This document shows positions 25,831 through 33,350 of a DNA stretch of 61,503 bases, one piece after another; position 1 is the stretch's first letter; every line of letters begins with the position of its first letter. This stretch comes from Bryobacteraceae bacterium. GTDB taxonomy: Bacteria > Acidobacteriota > Terriglobia > Bryobacterales > Bryobacteraceae. The DNA lies in NCBI GenBank assembly GCA_025980435.1, contig JAICXK010000002.1, positions 1-61,503 on the forward strand, in the 5' to 3' direction. The translations under genes and the position numbers were made by a program. Below the pieces are notes generated by a model that worked only from the letters and a program-made list of their open reading frames with translations, was not told where the DNA came from and did no database searches.

Positions 25831-26219
25831 AACTTTGTGCGGTGTGGATCGTCCGGCTTTTTATCCGGATCCGCAGGTTTCTTGTCAGGATCGGCAGGCC
25901 TCTTATCCGGATCCCCAGGTTTTTTGTCCGGATCAGCAGGTTTCTTGTCGGGATCGGCGGGCTTTTTATCCGGATCGGCGGGTTTCTTGTCAGGATCGGC
26001 AGGCTTTTTATCCGGATCGGCGGGTTTCTTGTCAGGATCGTCTTGTGCCGAATGATGGAGCCCCGAAGCTCGCAATCCCGAGACAATGCCCGTGGCGCCT
26101 CCCAAAAGAGCGCCAGTCCTGCTCAAGAACGATCGCCTTGGCAGTGTTTGTTCGGTGACGATTTGATCGTCCGTAAGAGTACGGAGCGGATCTAGTCCTT
26201 CAGTTTCCCGGTCACTCAT
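25827..26219 (-). CDS. Tat-signal protein with ten DPDKKPA heptads
   Basis: This 130-residue protein starts MSDRETEGLD at ATG 26219. It has a twin-arginine segment LPRRSFLSRTGALLGGA (Arg28-Arg29) with a hydrophobic stretch. From residue 61 it consists of nine DPDKKPA-type heptads plus a degenerate tenth (DPHRTKF). Variants are DPDKKPG, DPDKRPA and DPDKKPD. It is exceptionally rich in Asp, Pro and Lys and probably extended. Nothing marks an enzymatic domain. It appears to be exported folded or membrane-anchored. Its stop overlaps the oxygenase TTG, and NagA lies 112 bases upstream on the same strand. I cannot name a family. Confidence 0.72.
   Translation of the reverse strand: MSDRETEGLDPLRTLTDDQIVTEQTLPRRSFLSRTGALLGGATGIVSGLRASGLHHSAQDDPDKKPADPDKKPADPDKKPADPDKKPADPDKKPADPDKKPGDPDKRPADPDKKPADPDKKPDDPHRTKF
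25830..26039 (-). repeat. 21-bp coding tandem repeat, ten units
   Basis: Ten 21-base units encode the heptads. Two synonymous versions mostly alternate (plus-strand CTTTTTATCCGGATC type and TTTCTTGTCAGGATC type), giving a 42-base higher-order period. The most regular units are on the upstream side of the gene; the units nearest the stop have drifted. Confidence 0.9.
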
Positions 26220-26331
26220 TGGTGCTCCTTGTCCAAGGAGACGGCTTTCCGAACAAACCGTTTCTGCCTTCGATTCAGGCGGCGTACTGGAGCTTCCAGT
26301 ATCCACTCGTCCTTCGGCTTCGCCAAGAATC

Positions 26332-27489
26332 CTACCGTGCGCCATGCTCAAGCAGTTGGCCGCGAAGTACGGTCTGCGTTCGGTTGCCGCCTGCATCGTA
26401 AACATTGAAGTTTGCCGCGGCCCCAACAGTTAGATCGTCCGGCAAACCGAGCATTCGCGCCGGATTTCGCGACGCAAGGCGGACGGCAGCAGGCAAATCG
26501 GCTTTAGTAAACTCGCGCATTTTCGCAACAGCTTGATCCAGCGTTAGCACGCTTCCGGCGAGCACTCCTGCATCCGTGGTGCAGCGGCCGTCCTTGACGT
26601 GTACCGTCGTTTCGCCCAATTTATAGACTCCGTTCGGCATTCCCGTAGCCTCAAGCGCATCGGTAATCAGGATGGCCCGTTCAGGCCCTTTCGCTTTAAA
26701 CCACAATCGAACCATTTCCGGCGCGACATGGATTCCATCGGAAATCAGATCGGCGTAAAGGTCGTCGCGATCGAGAACGACGCCTAAAATACCTGGCTCG
26801 CGATGATCCAGTGACCGCATTGCATTATAAGTGTGAGTCGCCGAAACAGCGCCGGCCTGCAATGCCCTCAGCGCCTCGGCCGTATTGGCGTTCGAATGCC
26901 CGATAGATGACCGGATGCCGAGTTCACTCGCGCGTGCAATCGTTTCCAGGGCCCCCGGAACTTCAGGGGCAATGGTCATTAGCTTGATATGTCCTCTTGA
27001 GGCTTCCCAGAACCTGTTGAGCAGGGCGACACTCGGCGGCAGAATGAACCGTTCCGGATGCATGCCACGCTTTGCATGAGACACGAACGGTCCTTCGATG
27101 TGAATCCCGATAACTGTCGCTTCGCCGCCGGCCGGCTCTCTTTCAATGTGGCGAGCGATGCCATCCAGTGCGCGAAGCGTCAAATCCATCGAAGCCGTAA
27201 CAGTAGTGGCGAGGTATTCGGTGACACCGTGGCTCGCCAGAAACCTGGAAATGGCGCTCAGGGCTTCGGTTGTGCCTTCCATCGCGTCGTGCCCGATGGC
27301 GCCGTGCATGTGGATGTCAAACAGGCCGGCGGTTAGCGTTGCATCTTTAAAATCGCGAGTCAGGCGCGTGATCTCGCTTGCTTCTCGCGAAGAAATAGCA
27401 ACGATGTTGCCGCCATCAACCGTGATGAGCGGCTGGTCGATGATCGTGTTTGCGGTAACAAGCTGCTTTGCGGCGATAGTGATTGACAT
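26332..27489 (-). CDS. nagA: N-acetylglucosamine-6-phosphate deacetylase
   Basis: The 385-residue amidohydrolase shows the NagA set: FDIHMHGAIGHDAMEGT (metal-site region), IGIHIEGPFVSHAKRGMHP, IGHSNANTAEALRAL, ATHTYNAMRSLDHREPG and the catalytic-Asp motif ILITDALEATGMPNG. It removes the acetyl group from GlcNAc-6-phosphate in amino-sugar or cell-wall recycling. ATG 27489 is preferred to a TTG one codon upstream. No nagB or GlcNAc transporter is in the window. It may share a transcript with the heptad-repeat gene 112 bases downstream. Confidence 0.92.
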   Translation of the reverse strand: MSITIAAKQLVTANTIIDQPLITVDGGNIVAISSREASEITRLTRDFKDATLTAGLFDIHMHGAIGHDAMEGTTEALSAISRFLASHGVTEYLATTVTASMDLTLRALDGIARHIEREPAGGEATVIGIHIEGPFVSHAKRGMHPERFILPPSVALLNRFWEASRGHIKLMTIAPEVPGALETIARASELGIRSSIGHSNANTAEALRALQAGAVSATHTYNAMRSLDHREPGILGVVLDRDDLYADLISDGIHVAPEMVRLWFKAKGPERAILITDALEATGMPNGVYKLGETTVHVKDGRCTTDAGVLAGSVLTLDQAVAKMREFTKADLPAAVRLASRNPARMLGLPDDLTVGAAANFNVYDAGGNRTQTVLRGQLLEHGAR

Positions 27490-27518
27490 CAACTTCAGTG
27501 TGCTCTAAATCCCCGCTC

Positions 27519-27896
27519 TCAGCCGAAGAAGGAAATTTCCTTCATCGGATAGTGCTTCCGGTTTTGCGTCCACAGCTCTGCGTTATTTGCTATAGCGCTC
27601 GCGGCAATCAACGCATCCGCAATCTCGAGTCCGTGGCTGCGTCTGTAGCGGTGCAGATAAATTCCCGCATCGCGACCGACCTGTTCATCGATTGGGCTAC
27701 ACGTCAACGACTGAAACAGATTATTCAGAGCATCGAATTCGTTCGGCCGGGCGCCTGCCCAGAGTTCAGCGATGCTGACCGGGGAATACAGAACCGCCGC
27801 ATCGGAATCGCTTAAGCCGATCCATTTGGAAACAATCTCCGCATTTTTGCCGCGGGAAACTTCGATCAGGATATCGGAGTCGACAAGAACGGTCAT
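27519..27896 (-). CDS. VapC-type PIN toxin
   Basis: The 125-residue PIN protein begins MTVLVDSDILIEVSRG (first Asp). It has VSIAELWAGARPNEF (conserved Glu), LEIADALIAASAIANNAELWT (third Asp) and the QNRKHYPM end of the fold. VapC toxins cut RNA, often tRNA or rRNA, with Mg2+ at this acidic pocket. The four-base overlap (ATGA) with the upstream antitoxin gives coupled translation. The locus is complete and appears functional. Confidence 0.88.
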   Translation of the reverse strand: MTVLVDSDILIEVSRGKNAEIVSKWIGLSDSDAAVLYSPVSIAELWAGARPNEFDALNNLFQSLTCSPIDEQVGRDAGIYLHRYRRSHGLEIADALIAASAIANNAELWTQNRKHYPMKEISFFG

Positions 27897-28159
27897 TTCT
27901 TGTGCAGGCGGTCCAGACGATCACCCCGCCGGAGAGTTCGAACGTAGTCAACCGAGTCGAGAGCTTCGGAACGCCCCTTCCGAATCCCCACGAATTCCTG
28001 CATGGCCTTTCGCCGCTGATCGTGCCTGCCGAAGTAACGATCACGAACAGCTTCGCGAACGAGTTCCGATACGGTGGTCTTCCGGCTCCGTGCGCGAGCG
28101 TGCAGGGCATTCCAGAGATGTTCGTCGAGATAGAGCTGGGTTCGCCTCACGATGTACAT
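27893..28159 (-). CDS. Ribbon-helix-helix antitoxin (VapB type)
   Basis: The 88-residue protein has an N-terminal ribbon-helix-helix (RRTQLYLDEHLWNALHARARSRKTTVSELVREAVRDRY) and a basic/acidic C-terminal tail that would bind the PIN toxin. RHH antitoxins repress their own promoter. ATG 28159 is given. A GTG at 28150 is also possible, because a TATAAT and palindrome overlap the ATG and conserved sequence starts at that GTG. Confidence 0.82.
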   Translation of the reverse strand: MYIVRRTQLYLDEHLWNALHARARSRKTTVSELVREAVRDRYFGRHDQRRKAMQEFVGIRKGRSEALDSVDYVRTLRRGDRLDRLHKK

Positions 28160-28167
28160 TATACATC
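28151..28167 (-). promoter_or_regulatory. Palindromic operator and -10 box of VapBC
   Basis: GATGTA (28151-28156) and TACATC (28162-28167) form an inverted repeat with a 5-base spacer. Its centre contains TATAAT on the minus strand (28163-28158). The site overlaps the proposed ATG of the antitoxin gene, typical of autoregulated VapBC operators. If the -10 is real, translation may begin at GTG 28150 on an almost leaderless message. Confidence 0.55.
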
Positions 28168-28204
28168 GTTAGATACCGGGCCGGCGCTCTGGACTAGTAT
28201 GTAG

Positions 28205-28951
28205 ATGGCGGCCAAGGCAGGTAGGGCGCCGAGCTTAACGATGCGCCGCGATTATCACAACTGGCACAGCCACCGCACCGGGCGGGACATGGAACTTCTC
28301 GCCTATGGCCACGCCGGACTGCCCATCCTGGTTTTCCCAACCTCCCACGGGAGGTTCTACGAATACGAGAACGCGGGCATGATCCACGCGATTTGGGAAA
28401 AGATCGAAGCGGGAAGTCTACAGATTTTCTGTGTGGACAACATGAACGCCGAGAGCTGGTACAACCGCGGCATTCACCCTCACGACCGTGTCACTCGCCA
28501 TAACGACTACGAGAGCTACATCCTTTATGAGGTAGTGCCGCTCATGAAGGGGGTAAACGGAGCGCAGCAGATCTGCACAACCGGCTGCAGCCTCGGTGGC
28601 TATCATGCCTTTAATTTCGCCATGCGCCATCCGGACGTAACCTCCGCCTGCGTGTCCATGAGCGGGTGCTTCGACATGAAGCATTTCATGGATGGGTACT
28701 ACGATAACGACTTCTATTTCAACAATCCTGTGGATTACCTCCCCAACATGAGTGATTCCTGGTTTCTGGAACGTTACCGGACAATGCGGATCGTTTTGGG
28801 CGCCGGGGACCATGATATCTGCCTCGGCGAGAACTTCCGGATCGCGGACATTCTAGGGCGCAAAGGCATTCCGCACTGGCTGGACGTATGGACCGGCGGC
28901 GAAGTACACGACTGGCCGCTGTGGCAGCGGATGGCGGTAAAATTCTTTTGA
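28205..28951 (+). CDS. Alpha/beta-hydrolase esterase of amidoligase cluster
   Basis: The 248-residue protein is an esterase-family alpha/beta hydrolase without a signal peptide. The nucleophile elbow is GCSLGG (Ser129), the likely acid is in GAGDHD (Asp202/204), and the His is in GGEVHDWPLW (His235). This resembles the esterase D/PHB-depolymerase-type fold. It leads a five-gene plus-strand cluster. It may hydrolyse or transfer an acyl/peptidyl ester or amide in the pathway product. An ATG at 28241 is an alternative start nearer the conserved part. It diverges from the VapBC operator. Confidence 0.8.
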   Translation: MAAKAGRAPSLTMRRDYHNWHSHRTGRDMELLAYGHAGLPILVFPTSHGRFYEYENAGMIHAIWEKIEAGSLQIFCVDNMNAESWYNRGIHPHDRVTRHNDYESYILYEVVPLMKGVNGAQQICTTGCSLGGYHAFNFAMRHPDVTSACVSMSGCFDMKHFMDGYYDNDFYFNNPVDYLPNMSDSWFLERYRTMRIVLGAGDHDICLGENFRIADILGRKGIPHWLDVWTGGEVHDWPLWQRMAVKFF

Positions 28952-29003
28952 CCCAAAAGCCGCTCCCGCAGGGCTCGCGGCTCTGAAGCGGTGCGAGGTG
29001 GTA

Positions 29004-29966
29004 ATGCGGAAGATCGGAATCATCTACGGGATGGAAAACACCTTCCCGTCCGCGCTGGTAGATCGGATCAACAGCAAAGGCGTGTCTGAAGTGAGAGCGG
29101 AGCACATCCGGATCGGCGGAGTGAAAATGGCCGAGCCCAGCGGATACCGCGTCATTATCGACCGGATCTCCCACGACGTTGAGTTCTACCGCGCTTATCT
29201 GAAGAACGCGGTGCTGACCGGCACTATCGTGATCAATAACCCTTTCTGGTGGAGCGCTGATGACAAGTTCTTCAACTACGCCCTGGCGAATCAGTTGGGG
29301 GTGGCTATTCCCCACACCGTTGTCTTGCCGCACAAATCCCATCCAACCGGAACGACGGTGCAGTCGATGCGCAACCTGGTATTCCCGCTGAACTGGGATG
29401 AGATCTTCGATTACATCGGTTTTCCCGCATTTCTAAAGCCCTTCAGCGGAGGGGGCTGGAAAAACGTTTCGAAGGTAAACTCGCGCGAGGAGTTTTTCGA
29501 CGCATACGACCAGAGCGGGTCGTTGTGCATGACCCTGCAATCCGCTGTCGAGTTCGACGAATACTTCCGTTGTTATGTGGTCGGCCAGGAAAACGTGCGC
29601 GTGATGAAGTACGATCCCCGGCTGCCGCATCATTTGCGGTACGTGAAGGACGAACACAGTGGCGCGTCCCCGCTGCGGGAACGCGTAGTCAAAGATTGCC
29701 TCACGCTCTGCCGGGCTCTCGGCTATGACTTCAACACAGTCGAATTCGCCGTCCAGAACGGAATCCCGTACGCGATCGATTTCCTGAATCCTGCTCCCGA
29801 TGCGGACGTACACTCCGTTGGCGAAGCCAACTTCGATTGGGTGGTCGAGAATGTCGCTCAATTGGCCATCGCCAAGGCGTTGAGCGATGAGGAGCCTCAA
29901 ACACACTTTCACTGGAGCCGCTTTCTGGCCGGGCATCAGGGCAGGAGGGCCGCCGCCCTAACCTGA
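29004..29966 (+). CDS. ATP-grasp ligase 1 of amidoligase cluster
   Basis: The ~320-residue protein has an N-terminal Rossmann-like preATP-grasp part (RKIGIIYGMENTFPSALVDRI) and an ATP-grasp core. In the core are FPAFLKPFSGGGWKNVSKV (Lys and glycine-rich loop), a covering segment QSAVEFDEYFRCYVVG, and metal-binding residues in NTVEFAVQNGIPYAIDFLNPAPD. Such enzymes join a carboxylate to an amine through an acyl-phosphate. GAGGTG upstream supports ATG 29004. The GCS2 ligase follows after 24 bases. Confidence 0.82.
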   Translation: MRKIGIIYGMENTFPSALVDRINSKGVSEVRAEHIRIGGVKMAEPSGYRVIIDRISHDVEFYRAYLKNAVLTGTIVINNPFWWSADDKFFNYALANQLGVAIPHTVVLPHKSHPTGTTVQSMRNLVFPLNWDEIFDYIGFPAFLKPFSGGGWKNVSKVNSREEFFDAYDQSGSLCMTLQSAVEFDEYFRCYVVGQENVRVMKYDPRLPHHLRYVKDEHSGASPLRERVVKDCLTLCRALGYDFNTVEFAVQNGIPYAIDFLNPAPDADVHSVGEANFDWVVENVAQLAIAKALSDEEPQTHFHWSRFLAGHQGRRAAALT

Positions 29967-29990
29967 TTCGGCATTGCGGATCGGCGCCTC

Positions 29991-31127
29991 ATGAAACCGA
30001 GCTTTACGATAGGGATCGAAGAAGAGTATCAGACGATCGATCCTGTCACGCGTGACCTCCGGTCGCACATCGATTCCGAAATCATCTCAAAGGGCAAAAC
30101 ACTGCTGAAGGAAGCAGTGAAAGCCGAGATGCACCAATCGGTAGTCGAGGTGGGCACAGGCATCTGCAAGGATGTTCAGGCAGCTTCGCGGGAACTGAAG
30201 GGCTTACGGCTGCAGATCTGCGATCTGGCAAAACAGAACGGCCTACGGCTGGCGTCCGCCGGCACCCATCCCTTTGCCGACTGGCGCAAGCAGGATATCT
30301 ACCCGGACGAGCGATACGAGACGATCGTGCAGGATCTCAAGATGGTGGCGCGCGCGAACCTCATCTTCGGGCTGCACGTGCATATCGCCGTAGAAGACCG
30401 CGAGACCTCCATCCATCTGATGAACGCAGCCCGGTATTTTCTGCCGCATATTCTGGCTCTCTCCACCAATTCACCATTCTGGCTGGGAATGGATACGGGA
30501 TTGAAGTCCTATCGCGGCAAAGTGTTCGATAAATTTCCGCGGACCAATATCCCGGATTACTTTGGGAGCTGGGGTGAATACGAGAGCTTCGTCAATCTGC
30601 TAGTGAAGACGAATTGCATCGACAACGCGAAAAAGATCTGGTGGGACATCCGCCCGCACCCGAATTTTCCGACGCTCGAGTTTCGCATTTGCGATGTCCC
30701 TCTTCGTGCGGATGAAACGATTGCCATCGCGGCGCTGATTCAAGCCACCATCGCCAAACTTTATAAGCTCCATGCCGCAAACCAGGGCTTTCGCCTGTAC
30801 CGGCGGGCCTTTATTATGGAGAACAAGTGGCGCGCCTCGCGCTACGGCCTGGACGGTAAGCTCATCGATTTCGGTAAACAAACGGAAGTTCCCGTCCGCG
30901 ATCTTATTTATGAGTATCTGCAGTTCGTCGATGATGTGGTTGACGAACTCGGATCGCGGAACGAGATTAATTACATCCACCGCATCCTGGAAAATGGTAC
31001 AGGGGCTGATCGCCAGCTCCGTATTTATCAGGAAACGGGAGATTTGACCAAAGTAGTGGATTACATCGTCTATGAGACAGAAACCGGCCTCGCCACAGAG
31101 ATAGCGGGGGCCGGCGTCGCACCATGA
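29991..31127 (+). CDS. GCS2/YbdK-type carboxylate-amine ligase
   Basis: The 378-residue protein belongs to the glutamate-cysteine-ligase-like (GCS2, YbdK) group. It begins FTIGIEEEYQTID (metal-binding glutamates). It has EMHQSVVEVGTGICKD, GLHVHIAVEDRE, STNSPFWLGMDTGLKSYR and TLEFRICDVPL. YbdK-type enzymes make gamma-glutamyl or related amide bonds with ATP. The stop overlaps the next ATG (ATGA). Next to an ATP-grasp ligase it suggests assembly of a small peptide-like metabolite in at least two ligation steps. Confidence 0.9.
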   Translation: MKPSFTIGIEEEYQTIDPVTRDLRSHIDSEIISKGKTLLKEAVKAEMHQSVVEVGTGICKDVQAASRELKGLRLQICDLAKQNGLRLASAGTHPFADWRKQDIYPDERYETIVQDLKMVARANLIFGLHVHIAVEDRETSIHLMNAARYFLPHILALSTNSPFWLGMDTGLKSYRGKVFDKFPRTNIPDYFGSWGEYESFVNLLVKTNCIDNAKKIWWDIRPHPNFPTLEFRICDVPLRADETIAIAALIQATIAKLYKLHAANQGFRLYRRAFIMENKWRASRYGLDGKLIDFGKQTEVPVRDLIYEYLQFVDDVVDELGSRNEINYIHRILENGTGADRQLRIYQETGDLTKVVDYIVYETETGLATEIAGAGVAP

Positions 31128-32143
31128 CCACAAATCTCAGTGACATTCCGTTCGATTCGGAATTGAGTCCTGGCGCGCACAACGCCGTTTTCGTGTGCCT
31201 GAAAGTCCAGCCATCCGAAAAGGTGACGCTGATCACCGATAGCGCCTGCAAAGAGATCGCCGCCAGCATAGCATCGGAATTGAACCAAACGCGCTGCACA
31301 TATAACAGCTTTGTTCTGGAAGAACTCGCGCCCCGGCCGCTGACCGATATGCCGCCCGAGATTCTCAACGATATGCTTACGAGCCAGGTGAGCATTTTCG
31401 CCGTGCAGGCGCAGGCCAACGAGCTGAAGACACGCATGCAGATGTGCGACGTGGTGAATCGCAATCGAATCCGCCATGCCCATATGGTCAATATCGAGAA
31501 GAAGATCATGCTGGAGGGCATGCGGGCGGATTTTCGAGAGGTGGATGATTTAACCCTCCGAGTTATGAACTTGGTACAGAATGCGGCAAGAATTCGCGCC
31601 ACAACTCCGGCGGGGACCGAGATTCAGGCAAACCTGACGCCCGCCTACAAATGGATCAAAACCAGCGGAATCATCAGCCGCGATAAGTGGGGCAATCTAC
31701 CCGGCGGTGAAACCTTCACGTCGCCGCTGGAAGTGAACGGAACGTTCGTGGTGGATGGCGTCGTCGGCGATTACCTCTGTGGAAAATTTGGCGATTTGCG
31801 TAAGACTCCTCTCACCCTGGTAGTTTCCGGCAACCGGCTGGTGGAAGCTCATTCCGAGAACAAACAACTCCAGGACGAGTTCTGGAGTTACACGCATCGC
31901 GATCCGAATAGCGACCGGGTTGGCGAATTCGCAATCGGCACAAATCTTGCGTGCACGCGCATCGTCGGGAACATTCTTCAGGATGAAAAAATTCCCGGCG
32001 TTCACATGGCCTTCGGCGACCCATACGGCGCGCATACCGGCGCGAAATGGACTTCCACCACGCATATCGATGTTGTCGGGCGCGACTTCGACATCTGGGC
32101 CGATGACCGGCCGATCATGCGCGATGGCCAATTCCTGGTGTAA
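31124..32143 (+). CDS. M29-type (AmpS/AmpT-like) aminopeptidase
   Basis: The 339-residue protein resembles family M29 metallo-aminopeptidases. All metal ligands appear present: Glu196 (LPGGETFTSP), Glu268 (VGEFAIGTN), His294 with Tyr301 (HMAFGDPYG), and His314/Asp316 (TTHIDVV). It should bind two metal ions and remove N-terminal residues. Its gene overlaps the GCS2 gene, so it is part of the pathway. It may trim or recycle the product made by the ligases. It has no signal peptide, consistent with a cytosolic role. Confidence 0.82.
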   Translation: MTTNLSDIPFDSELSPGAHNAVFVCLKVQPSEKVTLITDSACKEIAASIASELNQTRCTYNSFVLEELAPRPLTDMPPEILNDMLTSQVSIFAVQAQANELKTRMQMCDVVNRNRIRHAHMVNIEKKIMLEGMRADFREVDDLTLRVMNLVQNAARIRATTPAGTEIQANLTPAYKWIKTSGIISRDKWGNLPGGETFTSPLEVNGTFVVDGVVGDYLCGKFGDLRKTPLTLVVSGNRLVEAHSENKQLQDEFWSYTHRDPNSDRVGEFAIGTNLACTRIVGNILQDEKIPGVHMAFGDPYGAHTGAKWTSTTHIDVVGRDFDIWADDRPIMRDGQFLV

Positions 32144-32155
32144 ACGCAGGAACGC

Positions 32156-33340
32156 GTGATACCCGAGTTACGCAAGCAATTCAACGAGCGTTGGACTCCC
32201 GAACTTTACGCTGACTTCCTTCACCGGCTGGATGCAGCGGCCGGAGCCCATGTTGCGTTTCGCTGCAGCGAGACTCCCATTTTCCTGCCAAACGCGCTTA
32301 TGGACAAGATGGTTCGCTACGGCCAGGAACTCTACTCTCAGCTCGCGGATAACGCCGCCTATGTGCAAGCATCCCAGGCGACGATTCCAGAAAAATTTCG
32401 CGTTCGCAATGAGACCGGACACCCACTGTTTCTGCAGGCCGATTTCGGACTCGTCCGCAGCCCCAAAGGGGAACTGGAACCTAAATTAGTCGAAATCCAG
32501 GGCTTTCCTTCCATTTATGGCTTTCAGGCCGAGTTGGCGAAACAGTATCGGAATGTGTATCGACTCGAAGAACTCCATGCGCGGTTGACACCATTTCTCG
32601 GCGGACTGGATGAGGCCGGTTACTGGGATCTGCTTCGCCGGGCAATCCTGCACGGACACTCGCCTGAGAACGTTGTGCTATTGGAGATCGAGCCGCGCGA
32701 GCAGAAAACACTGCCGGATTTCCTGGTTACGCAAGAACGGCTCGGTATCAAGATCGCTTGCATAACTGAAGTGAAGCAGCAGGGCCGCAAACTGTACTTC
32801 GAAGGCATCCCGATTGAGCGGATTTACAATCGCGTCATCGTCGATGAACTGGCGCGCAAAAATATTCAACCGGGGTTTCGATGGACGGACGATCTGGACG
32901 TCGAATGGGCCGGCCATCCGAACTGGTTCTTTCGCATCAGCAAATTCTCCTTACCGTGGTTCCGGCACGCCAGCGTTCCCGAAACCTGGTTTCTGAGTGA
33001 AGTGAAGCGGCTGCCCGACGATTTAGAGAATTACGTACTGAAGCCGCTTTATTCGTTCGCCGGGCTGGGCGTGAAGATAGGGCCGTCCAGAGAAGAGATC
33101 CTGGCAATCCCTGAGGGCCAGTGGTCCGAATACATTTTGCAGCGCAAGATGGATTTCGCGCCGGTCATAGAGACTCCACGCGGAATGACCAAGGTCGAAA
33201 TCCGCATCATGTACGTCTGGGAAAACGGACTCACCCCTGTTATGGCGGTCGTGCGAACGGGCCGCGGCAAGATGATGGGCGTAGATTTCAACAAGAATCT
33301 GGATTGGGTGGGCGCATCGGCGGGATTTTCACCGGGCTGA
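32156..33340 (+). CDS. ATP-grasp-like ligase 2 of amidoligase cluster
   Basis: The 394-residue protein has a helical N-terminal part and an ATP-grasp-like C-terminal half. Features are YVLKPLYSFAGLGVKIGPSREEI (Lys and glycine-rich loop), SEYILQRKMDFAPVI (lid), TKVEIRIMYVW and a C-terminal NKNLDWVGASAGF. It resembles uncharacterised ATP-grasp proteins more than any named ligase. AGGA before GTG 32156 supports the start. Twelve bases separate it from the aminopeptidase, and it ends the cluster, ten bases from a convergent gene. Confidence 0.68.
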   Translation: MIPELRKQFNERWTPELYADFLHRLDAAAGAHVAFRCSETPIFLPNALMDKMVRYGQELYSQLADNAAYVQASQATIPEKFRVRNETGHPLFLQADFGLVRSPKGELEPKLVEIQGFPSIYGFQAELAKQYRNVYRLEELHARLTPFLGGLDEAGYWDLLRRAILHGHSPENVVLLEIEPREQKTLPDFLVTQERLGIKIACITEVKQQGRKLYFEGIPIERIYNRVIVDELARKNIQPGFRWTDDLDVEWAGHPNWFFRISKFSLPWFRHASVPETWFLSEVKRLPDDLENYVLKPLYSFAGLGVKIGPSREEILAIPEGQWSEYILQRKMDFAPVIETPRGMTKVEIRIMYVWENGLTPVMAVVRTGRGKMMGVDFNKNLDWVGASAGFSPG

Positions 33341-33350
33341 CCGACTCCAT

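Noticed and set aside
25830-26039. CRISPR-like regular repeat array
   Set aside because: Units are directly adjacent 21-mers without spacers and encode a continuous heptad protein in frame; no cas gene is near.
25780-26158. Long open frames on the plus strand rich in FLSGSAG or similar
   Set aside because: They are the opposite-strand reading of the DPDKKPA repeat and have no start context or homology; the minus-strand frame has the Tat signal and operon context.
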